Part shown: positions 24,853 through 33,349 of the stretch, piece by piece | How positions within the stretch are numbered: position 1 is the first letter of the stretch | Layout of the letters: every line of letters starts with the position of its first letter | NCBI GenBank assembly: GCA_947467145.1 | Contig: CANIGJ010000008.1 | Span: forward strand, 54,523 to 118,522 | Source: Rhodospirillaceae bacterium | GTDB taxonomy: Bacteria; Pseudomonadota; Alphaproteobacteria; Rhodospirillales; UBA2165 | Direction: 5' to 3' | DNA: 64,000 nucleotides | Position numbers and translations under genes: made by a program | The notes under the pieces: model-generated | The model's input: the letters and a program-made list of their open reading frames with translations, nothing else | The model's database searches: none | Told to the model about the DNA's origin: nothing

Positions 24853-26034
24853 GTGGCCGACCGTGTCGAATTCCAATGGGACGATCCGTTCTTTCTCGAA
24901 GACCAACTGAGCGAAGAAGAACGCTTGGTCCGCGATTCCGTGCGCGACTACGCGCAGGAACGCCTGATGCCGCGCGTGCGCGATGCCTTCCGCAATGAAA
25001 CCTTCGATCGCGACATCTTCACCGAAATGGGCGAGATCGGCATCTTCGGCACATTGGTGCCCGAGGAATACGGCGGATCGAATCTCAATCACGTCGCCTA
25101 CGGCCTGGTGATGCGCGAGATCGAGCGCGTCGATTCCGGCTATCGCTCCATGATCAGCGTGCAGGCCTCGCTCGTCTCGACCGCGATCCTCACCTACGGC
25201 ACCGAGGCGCATAAAAAGAAATATCTGCCCAAACTGATGACCGGCGAATGGATCGGCTGCTTCGGCCTGACCGAACCCGACTTCGGTTCCGACCCGGGCG
25301 GCATGATCACGCGCGCCGAGCGCACCGCCGACGGCTATGTACTGACAGGCAACAAGATGTGGATATCGAACGCGCCGGTCGCCGACGTCTTTGTCGTCTG
25401 GGCGAAGTTGGATGGCGTGATCCGCGGCTTCATCCTCGAAAAAGGCATGAAGGGTCTGTCGGCTCCCGTGGTCGAGGGTAAATTCAGCCTCCGCACCTCG
25501 GTCACCGGCGAAGTCGTGCTGGACCGCGTTGAGATCCCGGCCGAAAATATTTTCCCCGACATCAAAGGCCTCGGCGGGCCGTTCGGTTGCCTCAACAAGG
25601 CGCGCTTCGGCATCTGCTGGGGTGCCTTGGGTGCGGCCGAATTCTGCTGGCATGCCGCGCGGCAATATACGCTCGACCGCAAACAGTTCGGCCGCCCGCT
25701 CGCCGCCAACCAGCTCATCCAGAAAAAGCTCGCCGACATGCAGACCGACATCACGCTCGGCTTGCAGGGCGCATTGCGCGTCGGTCGCCTGCTCGACGAG
25801 CATCGCTGTCCGCCGGAAAACATATCCATGCTCAAGCGCAACAATGCGGGCAAGGCGCTGGATATCGCGCGCATGGCGCGCGACATGCACGGCGGCAACG
25901 GCATCATGGACGAATTCCATGTGATCCGGCATCTGCTGAACCTAGAAACCGTGAACACCTACGAAGGCACGCACGACGTCCACGCGCTCATCCTCGGGCG
26001 CGCGCAGACCGGCATCCAAGCCTTTACGGGATAA
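24853..26034 (+). CDS. gcdH: Glutaryl-CoA dehydrogenase
   Basis: FAD-dependent acyl-CoA dehydrogenase that oxidises and decarboxylates glutaryl-CoA to crotonyl-CoA. The 393-residue protein has [19 protein letters not shown] for flavin binding, [22 protein letters not shown], and the C-terminal [19 protein letters not shown] block containing the catalytic glutamate of the GcdH branch. The GTG at 24853 is chosen because AGGGGA at 24842-24847 precedes it at ideal distance. Glutaryl-CoA belongs to lysine and to anaerobic aromatic degradation; beside box genes it may serve a parallel route. Confidence 0.92.
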   Translation: MADRVEFQWDDPFFLEDQLSEEERLVRDSVRDYAQERLMPRVRDAFRNETFDRDIFTEMGEIGIFGTLVPEEYGGSNLNHVAYGLVMREIERVDSGYRSMISVQASLVSTAILTYGTEAHKKKYLPKLMTGEWIGCFGLTEPDFGSDPGGMITRAERTADGYVLTGNKMWISNAPVADVFVVWAKLDGVIRGFILEKGMKGLSAPVVEGKFSLRTSVTGEVVLDRVEIPAENIFPDIKGLGGPFGCLNKARFGICWGALGAAEFCWHAARQYTLDRKQFGRPLAANQLIQKKLADMQTDITLGLQGALRVGRLLDEHRCPPENISMLKRNNAGKALDIARMARDMHGGNGIMDEFHVIRHLLNLETVNTYEGTHDVHALILGRAQTGIQAFTG

Positions 26035-26042
26035 GTGTCGGA

Positions 26043-26516
26043 TTAGCCTTCGCTGCCGATGGCGTTTTCGATGGCTAATAGGAACTGAAGGCCCTGACGA
26101 GCCTGGTCGGCGCCGATCTTGCCGACCAGCTCGGCATTGACCTGTTCCCAATCATCGAGCGCCTTCTTGAGCGCCGCGCGGCCCTTGGCGGTCAGGGTCA
26201 GGCGCTTGCCACCCCGTCCGCGCCCGCCTTCGGCGACAACCCAGCCGCGTTTTTCCAGCAGTTGGACATTGCGGGTCAGGGTCGTGGCGTCAGTGCCAAG
26301 CTGCTCGGCAAGCTCAAGCACGAGGATGCCTTCGCGCCCGCCAATCGTCACCAAGGCCGCGAACTGGGTCGCAGTCACCTTCAACCATTTGAGGCGGGAA
26401 TTGTAATGGCGCGTCAGCGCCCGCGCCGCCATTTGTGTGCGACGCGCGAGACAAACCTGGGCAATCGTCGCGAGCCTCGAATCGTCCACTGCGTCATCCC
26501 TATGTAACGGGAGCAT
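26043..26516 (-). CDS. MarR-family transcriptional regulator
   Basis: 157 residues, winged helix-turn-helix: WLKVTATQFAALVTIGGREGILVLELAEQLGTDATTLTRNVQLLEKRGWV is the helix-turn-helix with recognition helix, followed by the wing GGRGRGGKRLTLTAKGRAALKKAL. MarR dimers usually repress a divergent gene and release DNA on binding a phenolic or lipid ligand. It converges on gcdH with 8 bases between stops and diverges from the fabF-like gene, with two direct repeats in between. No good Shine-Dalgarno precedes the ATG. Confidence 0.9.
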   Translation of the reverse strand: MLPLHRDDAVDDSRLATIAQVCLARRTQMAARALTRHYNSRLKWLKVTATQFAALVTIGGREGILVLELAEQLGTDATTLTRNVQLLEKRGWVVAEGGRGRGGKRLTLTAKGRAALKKALDDWEQVNAELVGKIGADQARQGLQFLLAIENAIGSEG

Positions 26517-26534
26517 GGCACGATTGCGAAATTA

Positions 26535-26567
26535 TGTATATGCATTTATAAAATAGTGTATATGCAT
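26535..26567. promoter_or_regulatory. Direct repeats TGTATATGCAT, probable MarR operator
   Basis: TGTATATGCAT occurs twice, at 26535-26545 and 26557-26567, exactly 22 bases apart (two turns, same helix face). Between them lies TATAAAAT (26547-26554), a good -10 for the rightward fabF-like gene. Each repeat contains the palindrome ATGCAT. The AT-rich block stands out from the GC-rich surroundings. Binding by the divergent MarR protein is inference from position. Confidence 0.6.
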
Positions 26568-26594
26568 CTTAGCGGAAATGACGATAGGTGCGAC

Positions 26595-27878
26595 GTGCAG
26601 CGAATTGTGATCACAGGTCTTGGAATGGTGTCGCCGCTGGGCAGCGGGACCGAAGCCGTCTGGAAGCGGCTCTGCGCGGGCGCATCGGGTTTGCGCCGCC
26701 TGCCCGACGATGTCGTGCCGGATATCGCGGCCAAGATCGCCGGCGTGGTCCCGAGCAAGGCCGAGGATAGCGAGGCCGGCTTCGATGCCGATGCCGCCGT
26801 GGCACCCAAGGATCAGAAGAAGATGGACCGCTTCATCCAATTCGTCATGGCGGCTGCCGACGAAGCCTTGAACCAAGCCGGCTGGCATCCCGAAATGGAG
26901 GAACAGCGCCAACGCACGGCGACCGTCGTTGCCTCCGGCGTCGGCGGCTTTCCCGCCATGATGGAGGCGGCGCAAACCGTCGCGGAACGCGGCAGCCGCC
27001 GCATCTCGCCCTTCACCGTGCCGTCGTTCCTGGTCAATCTCGCCGCCGGACAGATTTCCATCCGCCATGGACTGAAGGGCCCGTTAGGTGCGCCCGTCAC
27101 CGCGTGCGCCGCCAGCGTTCAGGCACTGGGCGATGCCGCACGCTTGATCCGTGCCGGTGAAGCCGATGTCGTCGTCGCGGGCGGCGCGGAGGCCTGTATC
27201 CATCGCGTCAGCCTGGCGAGCTTCGCCGCGGCGCGCGCCCTGTCCACAGCGTTCAACGATACCCCAAGCGCAGCCTCGCGCCCGTTCGATGCGGCGCGCG
27301 ACGGCTTCGTCATGGGCGAAGGTGCGGCGATCTTGATTGTCGAAAGTTTGGAGCACGCTGTGGCGCGCGGCGCCGAACCGATTGCCGAAATCGTCGGCTA
27401 CGGCACCTCGGCCGATGCCTATCACATGACGGCGGGGCCTGAGGACGGCGAAGGTGCGCGACGCGCCATGCAGATAGCGCTGACCCAGGCACGCGCGATC
27501 GACGCCAATTTTGCCCTCGACCGTGTCGGCTATCTCAACGCGCACTCGACCTCGACGCCCGTCGGCGATCGCGGCGAATTGGCCGCCATCAGAGCAGTCT
27601 TCGGCAACAATACGGGACCGGCGATCTCGTCCACCAAGTCGGCGACCGGGCATCTGCTGGGTGCGGCCGGCGCGGTGGCCGCCGTGTTCACCGCGCTGAG
27701 CCTCCGCGACGGCATCCTGCCGCCGACCTTGAACCTGGAGACACCCGACGAAGCTGCCGACGGGCTCGACCTCATCGGCCCGGCGGCGCGCCAGGCCGAC
27801 GTCGAGTTCGCCATCGCAAACGGCTTCGGCTTCGGCGGCGTCAACGCGTCGATCGTATTGAAGCGCTGGGCCGCCTAA
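26595..27878 (+). CDS. Beta-ketoacyl-ACP synthase II (FabF-like)
   Basis: Condensing enzyme of 427 residues. The GTG at 26595 (AGG at 26586-26588) gives the canonical N-terminus RIVITGLGMVSPLG. The active-site cysteine C171 is in VTACAASVQALGDAARLI; the two catalytic histidines are in LNAHSTSTPVGDRGE and in the KSATGHLLGAAGA block. It stands alone, not with acpP/fabG, and diverges from a MarR regulator, so it is likely an additional, inducible FabF used for altered lipids or in response to a hydrophobic compound, rather than the housekeeping copy. Confidence 0.9.
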   Translation: MQRIVITGLGMVSPLGSGTEAVWKRLCAGASGLRRLPDDVVPDIAAKIAGVVPSKAEDSEAGFDADAAVAPKDQKKMDRFIQFVMAAADEALNQAGWHPEMEEQRQRTATVVASGVGGFPAMMEAAQTVAERGSRRISPFTVPSFLVNLAAGQISIRHGLKGPLGAPVTACAASVQALGDAARLIRAGEADVVVAGGAEACIHRVSLASFAAARALSTAFNDTPSAASRPFDAARDGFVMGEGAAILIVESLEHAVARGAEPIAEIVGYGTSADAYHMTAGPEDGEGARRAMQIALTQARAIDANFALDRVGYLNAHSTSTPVGDRGELAAIRAVFGNNTGPAISSTKSATGHLLGAAGAVAAVFTALSLRDGILPPTLNLETPDEAADGLDLIGPAARQADVEFAIANGFGFGGVNASIVLKRWAA

Positions 27879-27891
27879 GCCGCTGCTGCGA

Positions 27892-28221
27892 TCAGCGGGT
27901 GGATCGGCTGATCTTGCTCGAGACGTCGTGGATAACTTCGCGCGCGGCTTCGAGGGTCGCCTTGCCCGCATCGGACAAGTTCTTGCCACCCATCTCGATG
28001 TAATGGGTCAGGGTCGTCATGGCCTGATCGTAGGTGCTGGCGACCTTGCGCACGCTGCGCTTCGCCGCTGCCTTGCGCTTGGCGACTTTCTTTTTCGCCT
28101 TCGCGACGACCTTGCGGGCCACCTTCTTGGTCGCTTTCTTCACGACCTTCTTCGCAACTTTCTTCGCTGCCGTCTTGGCTTTGGTCTTCACAGCTTTGCG
28201 TTTCGTCGCCTTGCGGGCCAT
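27892..28221 (-). CDS. Lysine/alanine-rich histone H1-like protein
   Basis: 109 residues. The N-terminal 55 residues consist almost wholly of Lys, Ala, Val and Arg in KKVAKK/KKATKKV repeats, like the C-terminal tail of histone H1 and bacterial nucleoid proteins such as Hc1 or AlgP. The remaining half (YDQAMTTLTHYIEMGGKNLSDAGKATLEAA) is a soluble, probably helical domain. Likely a DNA- or polyanion-binding nucleoid protein. It ends 13 bases after the convergent fabF-like stop. Low-complexity homology makes a precise family call unsafe. Confidence 0.72.
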   Translation of the reverse strand: MARKATKRKAVKTKAKTAAKKVAKKVVKKATKKVARKVVAKAKKKVAKRKAAAKRSVRKVASTYDQAMTTLTHYIEMGGKNLSDAGKATLEAAREVIHDVSSKISRSTR

Positions 28222-28341
28222 GGGTAGTCTCCATAATAGAACCGAGTTCCATCACGAAACTGCGATAGACCCGATTCGGTTCCCCATTCCCCAAGGCGGT
28301 TCTTCTGGCCATCCCGGGCGAAGCGGGATATTGGGGTGGCG

Positions 28342-29538
28342 ATGACGACCGACCGCACACCCAGCGCCGCCTTTGCGGTCGTCCTTGGCGCGATCACCCT
28401 GATCGGGCCGCTGACCATCCACCTATTCCTGCCGGCTCTGCCCGAGGTGAAACTCGAATTCGGGGCGTCGGACGCCCTGGTCCAACTCACCTTCAGCATC
28501 GTGCTTGTCGTCATGGCGGTCGCCACGCCGGTCTATGGCTCGCTATCGGATCGTTATGGCCGTCGCCCGATCCTGCTCGGCGGCTTCATCCTGTTTCTCA
28601 TCGGCAGCCTGATTTCGGCCCTCGCCCCAAGCCTGGCCATTCTGCTGGTCGGGCGCGTCATCCAAGCCGTGGGGGCAGCCTGCGGCACCACCCTCGCCCG
28701 CGCCATCGCGCGCGACACCTACGGCCCGGCGGCGCTGGTCACCGCCATCGCCTACCTCACCATGGCCTATACCCTAGGGCCGATGATTTCGCCGACGGTC
28801 GGTGGCTTGTTGATCGATCATTTCGGCTGGCGCGCCGAATTCTGGTTTGCGCTCATCGCAGGCATGCTGATCGTCATCGCGGCCTACTTCATCGTGCGCG
28901 AAACCCACCCGAAGGAAACGCGCATCGCCCACAGCGGCAGCATGCTGCGCGATTATGCGGCTTTGCTCGGCCACCGGCGCTTCCTGGCCTTTGTCACGCA
29001 ATCGGGCTTCATGTCGGTCAGCTTCTTCGCCATCGCGGCGTCCTCGCCCTATCTGATGAAAGACCTATTGGGGCGCTCGGCAACGGAGTTCGGCCTCTAT
29101 TTCATGTGTTTCCCGCTCGGCTACTGCCTCGGCAATCTGGCTTCGACGCGCATCAGCACCCGCGTCGGCTTGGAAAACATGGTCATGCTTGGCTCGGTCC
29201 TGAACTTCCTGATCGTGCTCGCGCAGACCGGCACCATCCTGGCCGGGTATCTGAGCCCCGCGCTGCTTTTCGTGCCGGGCGGCTTGATGAGCTTCGCCCA
29301 AGGGCTGTCCTTGCCCAATGCGCAGGCCGGCGCCATCCGGGTGACCCCGGCGCTGGCCGGCACGGCGGCTGGCCTTGGTGTGTTCGTGCAATTCTTCCTG
29401 AGCGCCATCGCGGCGGAGGCTTGCGGCGTGTTGGCCGACGGCACGCCCATGCCGATGATTGCGATTTCGACCATCGGCGCGATCCTGGCGGTCGCGTCGG
29501 CCGGTCTGCTTTACCTGCCGAAGCAAGCCGCCGCCTAA
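28342..29538 (+). CDS. Bcr/CflA-type MFS drug efflux transporter
   Basis: Inner-membrane drug:proton antiporter of about 398 residues with 12 predicted helices. The MFS loop motif between helices 2 and 3 is clear (GSLSDRYGRRPILLGG), TYGPAALVTAIAYLTMAYTLGPMISPTVGG is the DHA1 motif C region. ATG at 28342 or the GTG two codons earlier both fit GGGG at 28333-28336. Its stop abuts the stop of the convergent decarboxylase-like gene without a free base. Substrate unknown. Confidence 0.88.
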   Translation: MTTDRTPSAAFAVVLGAITLIGPLTIHLFLPALPEVKLEFGASDALVQLTFSIVLVVMAVATPVYGSLSDRYGRRPILLGGFILFLIGSLISALAPSLAILLVGRVIQAVGAACGTTLARAIARDTYGPAALVTAIAYLTMAYTLGPMISPTVGGLLIDHFGWRAEFWFALIAGMLIVIAAYFIVRETHPKETRIAHSGSMLRDYAALLGHRRFLAFVTQSGFMSVSFFAIAASSPYLMKDLLGRSATEFGLYFMCFPLGYCLGNLASTRISTRVGLENMVMLGSVLNFLIVLAQTGTILAGYLSPALLFVPGGLMSFAQGLSLPNAQAGAIRVTPALAGTAAGLGVFVQFFLSAIAAEACGVLADGTPMPMIAISTIGAILAVASAGLLYLPKQAAA

Positions 29539-30534
29539 CTACTGCTCCATCACCGAGGGCGCGAACAGCTCTTCGAGCTTCATCAGGCGCGGCGTCAGCC
29601 CCTGCTCGAACGAAAACTGCGCCGCCGTCTCGAGCACCTTACGGTTGGCTTGGATGCCGTGGCGGATCAGCGGCGTCGCCAAAGCCTTACGCACCTCGCG
29701 CGGCACCAGACCGATCTCAGCGTGATAGGCGATGGCCGTCTGGCGCGCTCTTTCCGACATCTCGTTGGCGCGTTCGAACGCCTTGTAGAGGTTCAGGACC
29801 GCCCAGGGATGCTTGTCCGCGATCTCGCGCTTGATGACCATGCCGTGGTTGATCGGATAGAGCCCCGTCTTCGCGTAGTACTTCACGCCTTCGGCATGCG
29901 GATCGGGGAACAGCGTCTTGAAGTCGGGATGGTTGTACAGATCGGCCGATGAACGATCGACCAGATTGTTGGTGCCGGCAAGATAACGCAGCGCGCCGTC
30001 GAGTTTTCCCTCCAACAGCATCTCGCCCATGTTCGTGCTGTCGGGGATGTAGTTTACGATCACATCCTTGGGCGGCTTGAAGCCGGTGGCGGCACCCTGG
30101 CTGTGTTCGTCGTTGCGCTCCATCCAGAATTCCATATCACGCGGATGGATGCCGTATTCGTGCTGCAGCACGCCGCGCGTCCAAAGTGCCGCCGTCTGCT
30201 GATATTCCGGCACACCCATCTTCTTGCCTTTAAGATCGGCCGGCGTGTTGATGTTGCGGTCCTTACGCACCAGGACGCCGAACGGAAACATACGGCGCGT
30301 GGTGAACACCGGAATGCCGACCCAGCGCGTGTCGCCGCCCGCCACCGCCATCATCAGCGACGACATGGACATTTCCGAGACGTCAAAATCGCCGAAGCGA
30401 AGCTGACGCCAGAACAGTTCGGACGCATGCAACGGCGTGCAGATCAAATCGATGCCGTCCGCCTTCACCTTGCCTTCGAAGATCGGTGCGGTGCGCGGAT
30501 TGTGATCCATCGCGATACTGAGTTGGATATTCAT
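29539..30534 (-). CDS. 4,5-dihydroxyphthalate decarboxylase-like / NMT1-type protein
   Basis: 331 residues without a signal peptide, hence cytoplasmic. It opens IQLSIAMDHNPRTAPIFEGKVKADGIDLICTPL and has FGDFDVSEMSMSSLMMAVAGGDTRWVGIPVFTTRRMFPFGVLVRK, the pattern of the 4,5-dihydroxyphthalate decarboxylase family, which shares the periplasmic-binding-protein fold. It starts 3 bases after the last Rieske gene and is the terminal gene of the seven-gene operon, which fits decarboxylation of a cis-diol-derived catechol carboxylate. A non-catalytic binding protein is the alternative. Confidence 0.75.
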   Translation of the reverse strand: MNIQLSIAMDHNPRTAPIFEGKVKADGIDLICTPLHASELFWRQLRFGDFDVSEMSMSSLMMAVAGGDTRWVGIPVFTTRRMFPFGVLVRKDRNINTPADLKGKKMGVPEYQQTAALWTRGVLQHEYGIHPRDMEFWMERNDEHSQGAATGFKPPKDVIVNYIPDSTNMGEMLLEGKLDGALRYLAGTNNLVDRSSADLYNHPDFKTLFPDPHAEGVKYYAKTGLYPINHGMVIKREIADKHPWAVLNLYKAFERANEMSERARQTAIAYHAEIGLVPREVRKALATPLIRHGIQANRKVLETAAQFSFEQGLTPRLMKLEELFAPSVMEQ

Positions 30535-30537
30535 AGA

Positions 30538-31797
30538 TTATTCAGCCGCCGCCCGTTCGCCGAGCACCCGGCGGCAATAGCTCGGTCCGTCCTCGTGATC
30601 CTCGATAAAGGTCGAGATGCAGAGGAAATCCGCCAGTGGGTCGTGCGAGGCATCGCGCAATAGCCCGGGCGCCTCGCCGCCGTCCTGCATGTGCTTGATC
30701 GCCTTGAACAACGCCTTGCGCACTTCGATGATCACCACGTCGCTGGAGCCCAGATGTTCCTGGGTGCGATCCTGGATCGAGCCTTGGCTTTCAATCGCAA
30801 ACGCATCCTGCGACGGGAAATGGCGGCCCATGCCGGTGAACGAACCGTTCTTCTGTTCGTCGCGGTCCTGCAGGTAGCGGTTCTCTTCGCGCCGGACGTG
30901 ACGGTTATCCGGCCCGACATTCTTTTCACGATTGGCGCGCAGACCGTCCTTATCCAACGGCTCGGCATGGCGATAGAAAAATTCAAACCGCGCGTGCGAA
31001 TGATCGTCGATGGGCACGTACCAGCGTCCCTGGTAGCCAACATCGCCGCCCGAGGTCGATGGCGTGGCGCCGCACGGGAAGACGAAATTGTTGATGCGCA
31101 GATATTTCTTGCCACTGGGCGAATTATGCAGCGCGAAGATACGGGTGCCGAAACCGGTGTGCTCGATCTCGATCTCCGGGCTATCGTCGCCGCGCAGTTC
31201 ACGCACATTGCCGCCGGACCGTTCGCTCTTGCCGGGCGGCACGCGATGCAGATAGGTGGTGTGCGCGGGATCGGTCGAACTTTCGAGCCCTTGCAGCCAA
31301 TTGCAATTCTGCACGACGCGGAAGCACAGCCGGTTCGGTTCGGGCGCGGTCAAGAATTGGAAATCGGGAATTAGCGGCGCTTCGCCCTCGCCCAAATAGG
31401 CCCAGATCGCGCCGCCCTTTTCCTGCACCGGATAGGCGGTCTGGCGGACCTTATGACAGAACTTCTTATCCTCGGGTTCCGCCGGCTGATCGAGGCACTT
31501 GCCCTCGATATCGAACAGCCAGCCGTGATAGAGGCAGCGCAAGCCGCCGTTCTCGACCCGGCCATAGGACAGATCGGTGCCGCGATGGGCGCAATGCAGG
31601 CCGATCAGGCCGAGGCGGTCTTTATCGTCGCGAAACAGCACCAAGTCTTCGCTCAGGATGCGGACAGGCATGGGATGGCCGCCGATCGGCATTTCCTCGG
31701 AAGTGGCGATCGGATGCCAATAGCTGCGCAGGAAGCGGCCGCCCGGGGTGCCCGGGCCGGTCTGGGTAATCAGGTCGTTTTGCGCTTTCGACAACAT
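30538..31797 (-). CDS. Rieske aromatic oxygenase alpha subunit, copy 1
   Basis: 419 residues, phthalate-4,5-dioxygenase-like. The Rieske [2Fe-2S] ligands are C69, H71, C88 and H91 (C-x-H, 16 residues, C-x-x-H). The mononuclear iron site shows D176, H179 and H184 in STDPAHTTYLHR. All ligands are intact. It follows the copy-1 binding protein by an 11-base spacer beginning with GGAG directly after that gene's TAA. No ferredoxin or reductase gene accompanies it. Substrate unknown; family members hydroxylate phthalates, phenoxybenzoates or related aryl acids. Confidence 0.92.
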   Translation of the reverse strand: MLSKAQNDLITQTGPGTPGGRFLRSYWHPIATSEEMPIGGHPMPVRILSEDLVLFRDDKDRLGLIGLHCAHRGTDLSYGRVENGGLRCLYHGWLFDIEGKCLDQPAEPEDKKFCHKVRQTAYPVQEKGGAIWAYLGEGEAPLIPDFQFLTAPEPNRLCFRVVQNCNWLQGLESSTDPAHTTYLHRVPPGKSERSGGNVRELRGDDSPEIEIEHTGFGTRIFALHNSPSGKKYLRINNFVFPCGATPSTSGGDVGYQGRWYVPIDDHSHARFEFFYRHAEPLDKDGLRANREKNVGPDNRHVRREENRYLQDRDEQKNGSFTGMGRHFPSQDAFAIESQGSIQDRTQEHLGSSDVVIIEVRKALFKAIKHMQDGGEAPGLLRDASHDPLADFLCISTFIEDHEDGPSYCRRVLGERAAAE

Positions 31798-31808
31798 CGG
31801 TACGCTCC

Positions 31809-33338
31809 TTACTTCCAGACGAATTCGTGCGGACTGATGATCATGGGGCGGAGATCGTTGGGGTCGCGGATCGCGACCTCCTTCGTATGCACGAAAATCT
31901 CGCGGTTCGTGATCATCGGATAGGTGTAGGCCATGTCATGTAAACGATCGAACGCACGGGCGGACAATTTCCGTCGCTCCGTGTCGTCCATCGTCTTGAA
32001 GATCGGATCGACCAGCTTCACGAATTCCGGGTCTTCGTATTCGCCGGCCTGCAGATGGCGCACGATCTGCGGCGAGACGGTGAACATGTTACCGCCGCTC
32101 CAGCCGTAATAGCCAATCTCCACCTGACCGTCCTGGATCATCTTCAGCCGCTGCGTGCTGTGATGGATCTTCACGTTGGCGCGGATACCGACCTCGCGCA
32201 GCATGCCCGAGATGGCCGTCATGTGCGGCGTGTTTTCGCGATAGCCGCTGATCGAAATCTCGAAGCCGTTCGGATAGCCAGCTTCCGCCAACAGCTTCTT
32301 GGCGCCGGCCGGATCGTAGTCCGGTACCATCTTGGTGTAACCGCAACCCAATTGCTCTTTCGAACACAGGCCTTCGGTTGGGATCAGGCCTTGCGCCAAC
32401 GGCCCATAAACGGATTGCAGCAGCACCTTGCGGTTGATCGCCATGGCGATGGCGGTGCGCACCCGCACATCGGCGAGCTGTTTGACGTTAGTCCAGGCCG
32501 CCGTCGGGAATTGCAGATAGATGTAACCAAGGCGCGGTGGCGACAGCGTAATTTCGAACCGTCCGCTGTCGCGCAGGCCCATCGCCTGATCCATCGGCAG
32601 GTTCACTGCCACGTCGACCTGATCGGTCAGCAGATTGGCGACCAGACTGCCGACATCTGGGATCGGTTGAGCGACGATGCGTCCGATCTGCGGCGCGGGT
32701 TTCATCGGACCTGGAACGAATCCCGCGTATTTTTCCGCCACGACACCGGTGTTTTTATCGAGCTTCGTGATGCGGTACGGACCTGTGCCGACCGGGCGCG
32801 GCCCGAACGCCTGCTTGTCGGCGAGGCCGCCATGCAGTTCGTCCGGATACATCGGTGTGCCGAAGGCCAGCCACATCAGCCCGTCGGGGTCCGGCTCTTT
32901 GGCGTTGATGCGCACTTTATAGGGCGACAGCTTCTCGATCGATTTGATCCAGGTCCAGCTCGGCTTGTAACGCAGCTTCACCTTGGGATCGATGAGGTAA
33001 TTCAGCGTATAGACCATGTCGTCGGCGTCGAATTTCTCGCCGTTCTGGAACTTCACGTCGTCGCGCAGTTCGAACTCGAAGGTCAACGGATCAATTTGTT
33101 TCCACGCCTTCGCAAGCTGCGGCGTGAACTGCCCCTTCTTGGGATCGAAACCGATAAGATTGTCGAAGATCGCGGGTTCCCATTGGTTCGCGAACGAGCC
33201 GGGTGCGACGTAGCGATCGAGCGTCGCCTCCGCATCGTCGATGGGATAACGCAGCGTATCCTTGGATTTCTGCGCTAACGCCGGGGCTGCGGCGATCAAT
33301 AAAGCCCCAATGACAAAAAGAGATTTTGTTTTAAGCAT
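31809..33338 (-). CDS. Family-5 extracytoplasmic solute-binding protein, copy 1
   Basis: 509 residues, SBP_bac_5 (peptide/nickel-type). Signal peptide at 1-22 (ending ALAQ), mature start KSKDTLRYPIDDAEATLDRYVAPGSFANQW. The family core appears as FDADDMVYTLNYLIDP, RPVGTGPYRITKLDKNTG and VRVRTAIAMAINRKVLLQSVYGPL. ATG at 33338 is taken because the signal peptide follows it directly; AAGGA is in the 11-base gap after the copy-2 Rieske stop. No ABC permease or ATPase lies in this operon. Confidence 0.92.
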   Translation of the reverse strand: MLKTKSLFVIGALLIAAAPALAQKSKDTLRYPIDDAEATLDRYVAPGSFANQWEPAIFDNLIGFDPKKGQFTPQLAKAWKQIDPLTFEFELRDDVKFQNGEKFDADDMVYTLNYLIDPKVKLRYKPSWTWIKSIEKLSPYKVRINAKEPDPDGLMWLAFGTPMYPDELHGGLADKQAFGPRPVGTGPYRITKLDKNTGVVAEKYAGFVPGPMKPAPQIGRIVAQPIPDVGSLVANLLTDQVDVAVNLPMDQAMGLRDSGRFEITLSPPRLGYIYLQFPTAAWTNVKQLADVRVRTAIAMAINRKVLLQSVYGPLAQGLIPTEGLCSKEQLGCGYTKMVPDYDPAGAKKLLAEAGYPNGFEISISGYRENTPHMTAISGMLREVGIRANVKIHHSTQRLKMIQDGQVEIGYYGWSGGNMFTVSPQIVRHLQAGEYEDPEFVKLVDPIFKTMDDTERRKLSARAFDRLHDMAYTYPMITNREIFVHTKEVAIRDPNDLRPMIISPHEFVWK

Positions 33339-33349
33339 GACGTCCTTTT

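Noticed and set aside
24709..25932. Long minus-strand frame of 407 residues
   Set aside because: It is antisense to gcdH, rich in His/Arg/Asp with no domain pattern, and arises from GC-rich codon structure.
32055..33278. Long plus-strand frame of 407 residues
   Set aside because: Antisense shadow of SBP copy 1; no recognisable domain and composition typical of reverse-frame reading.
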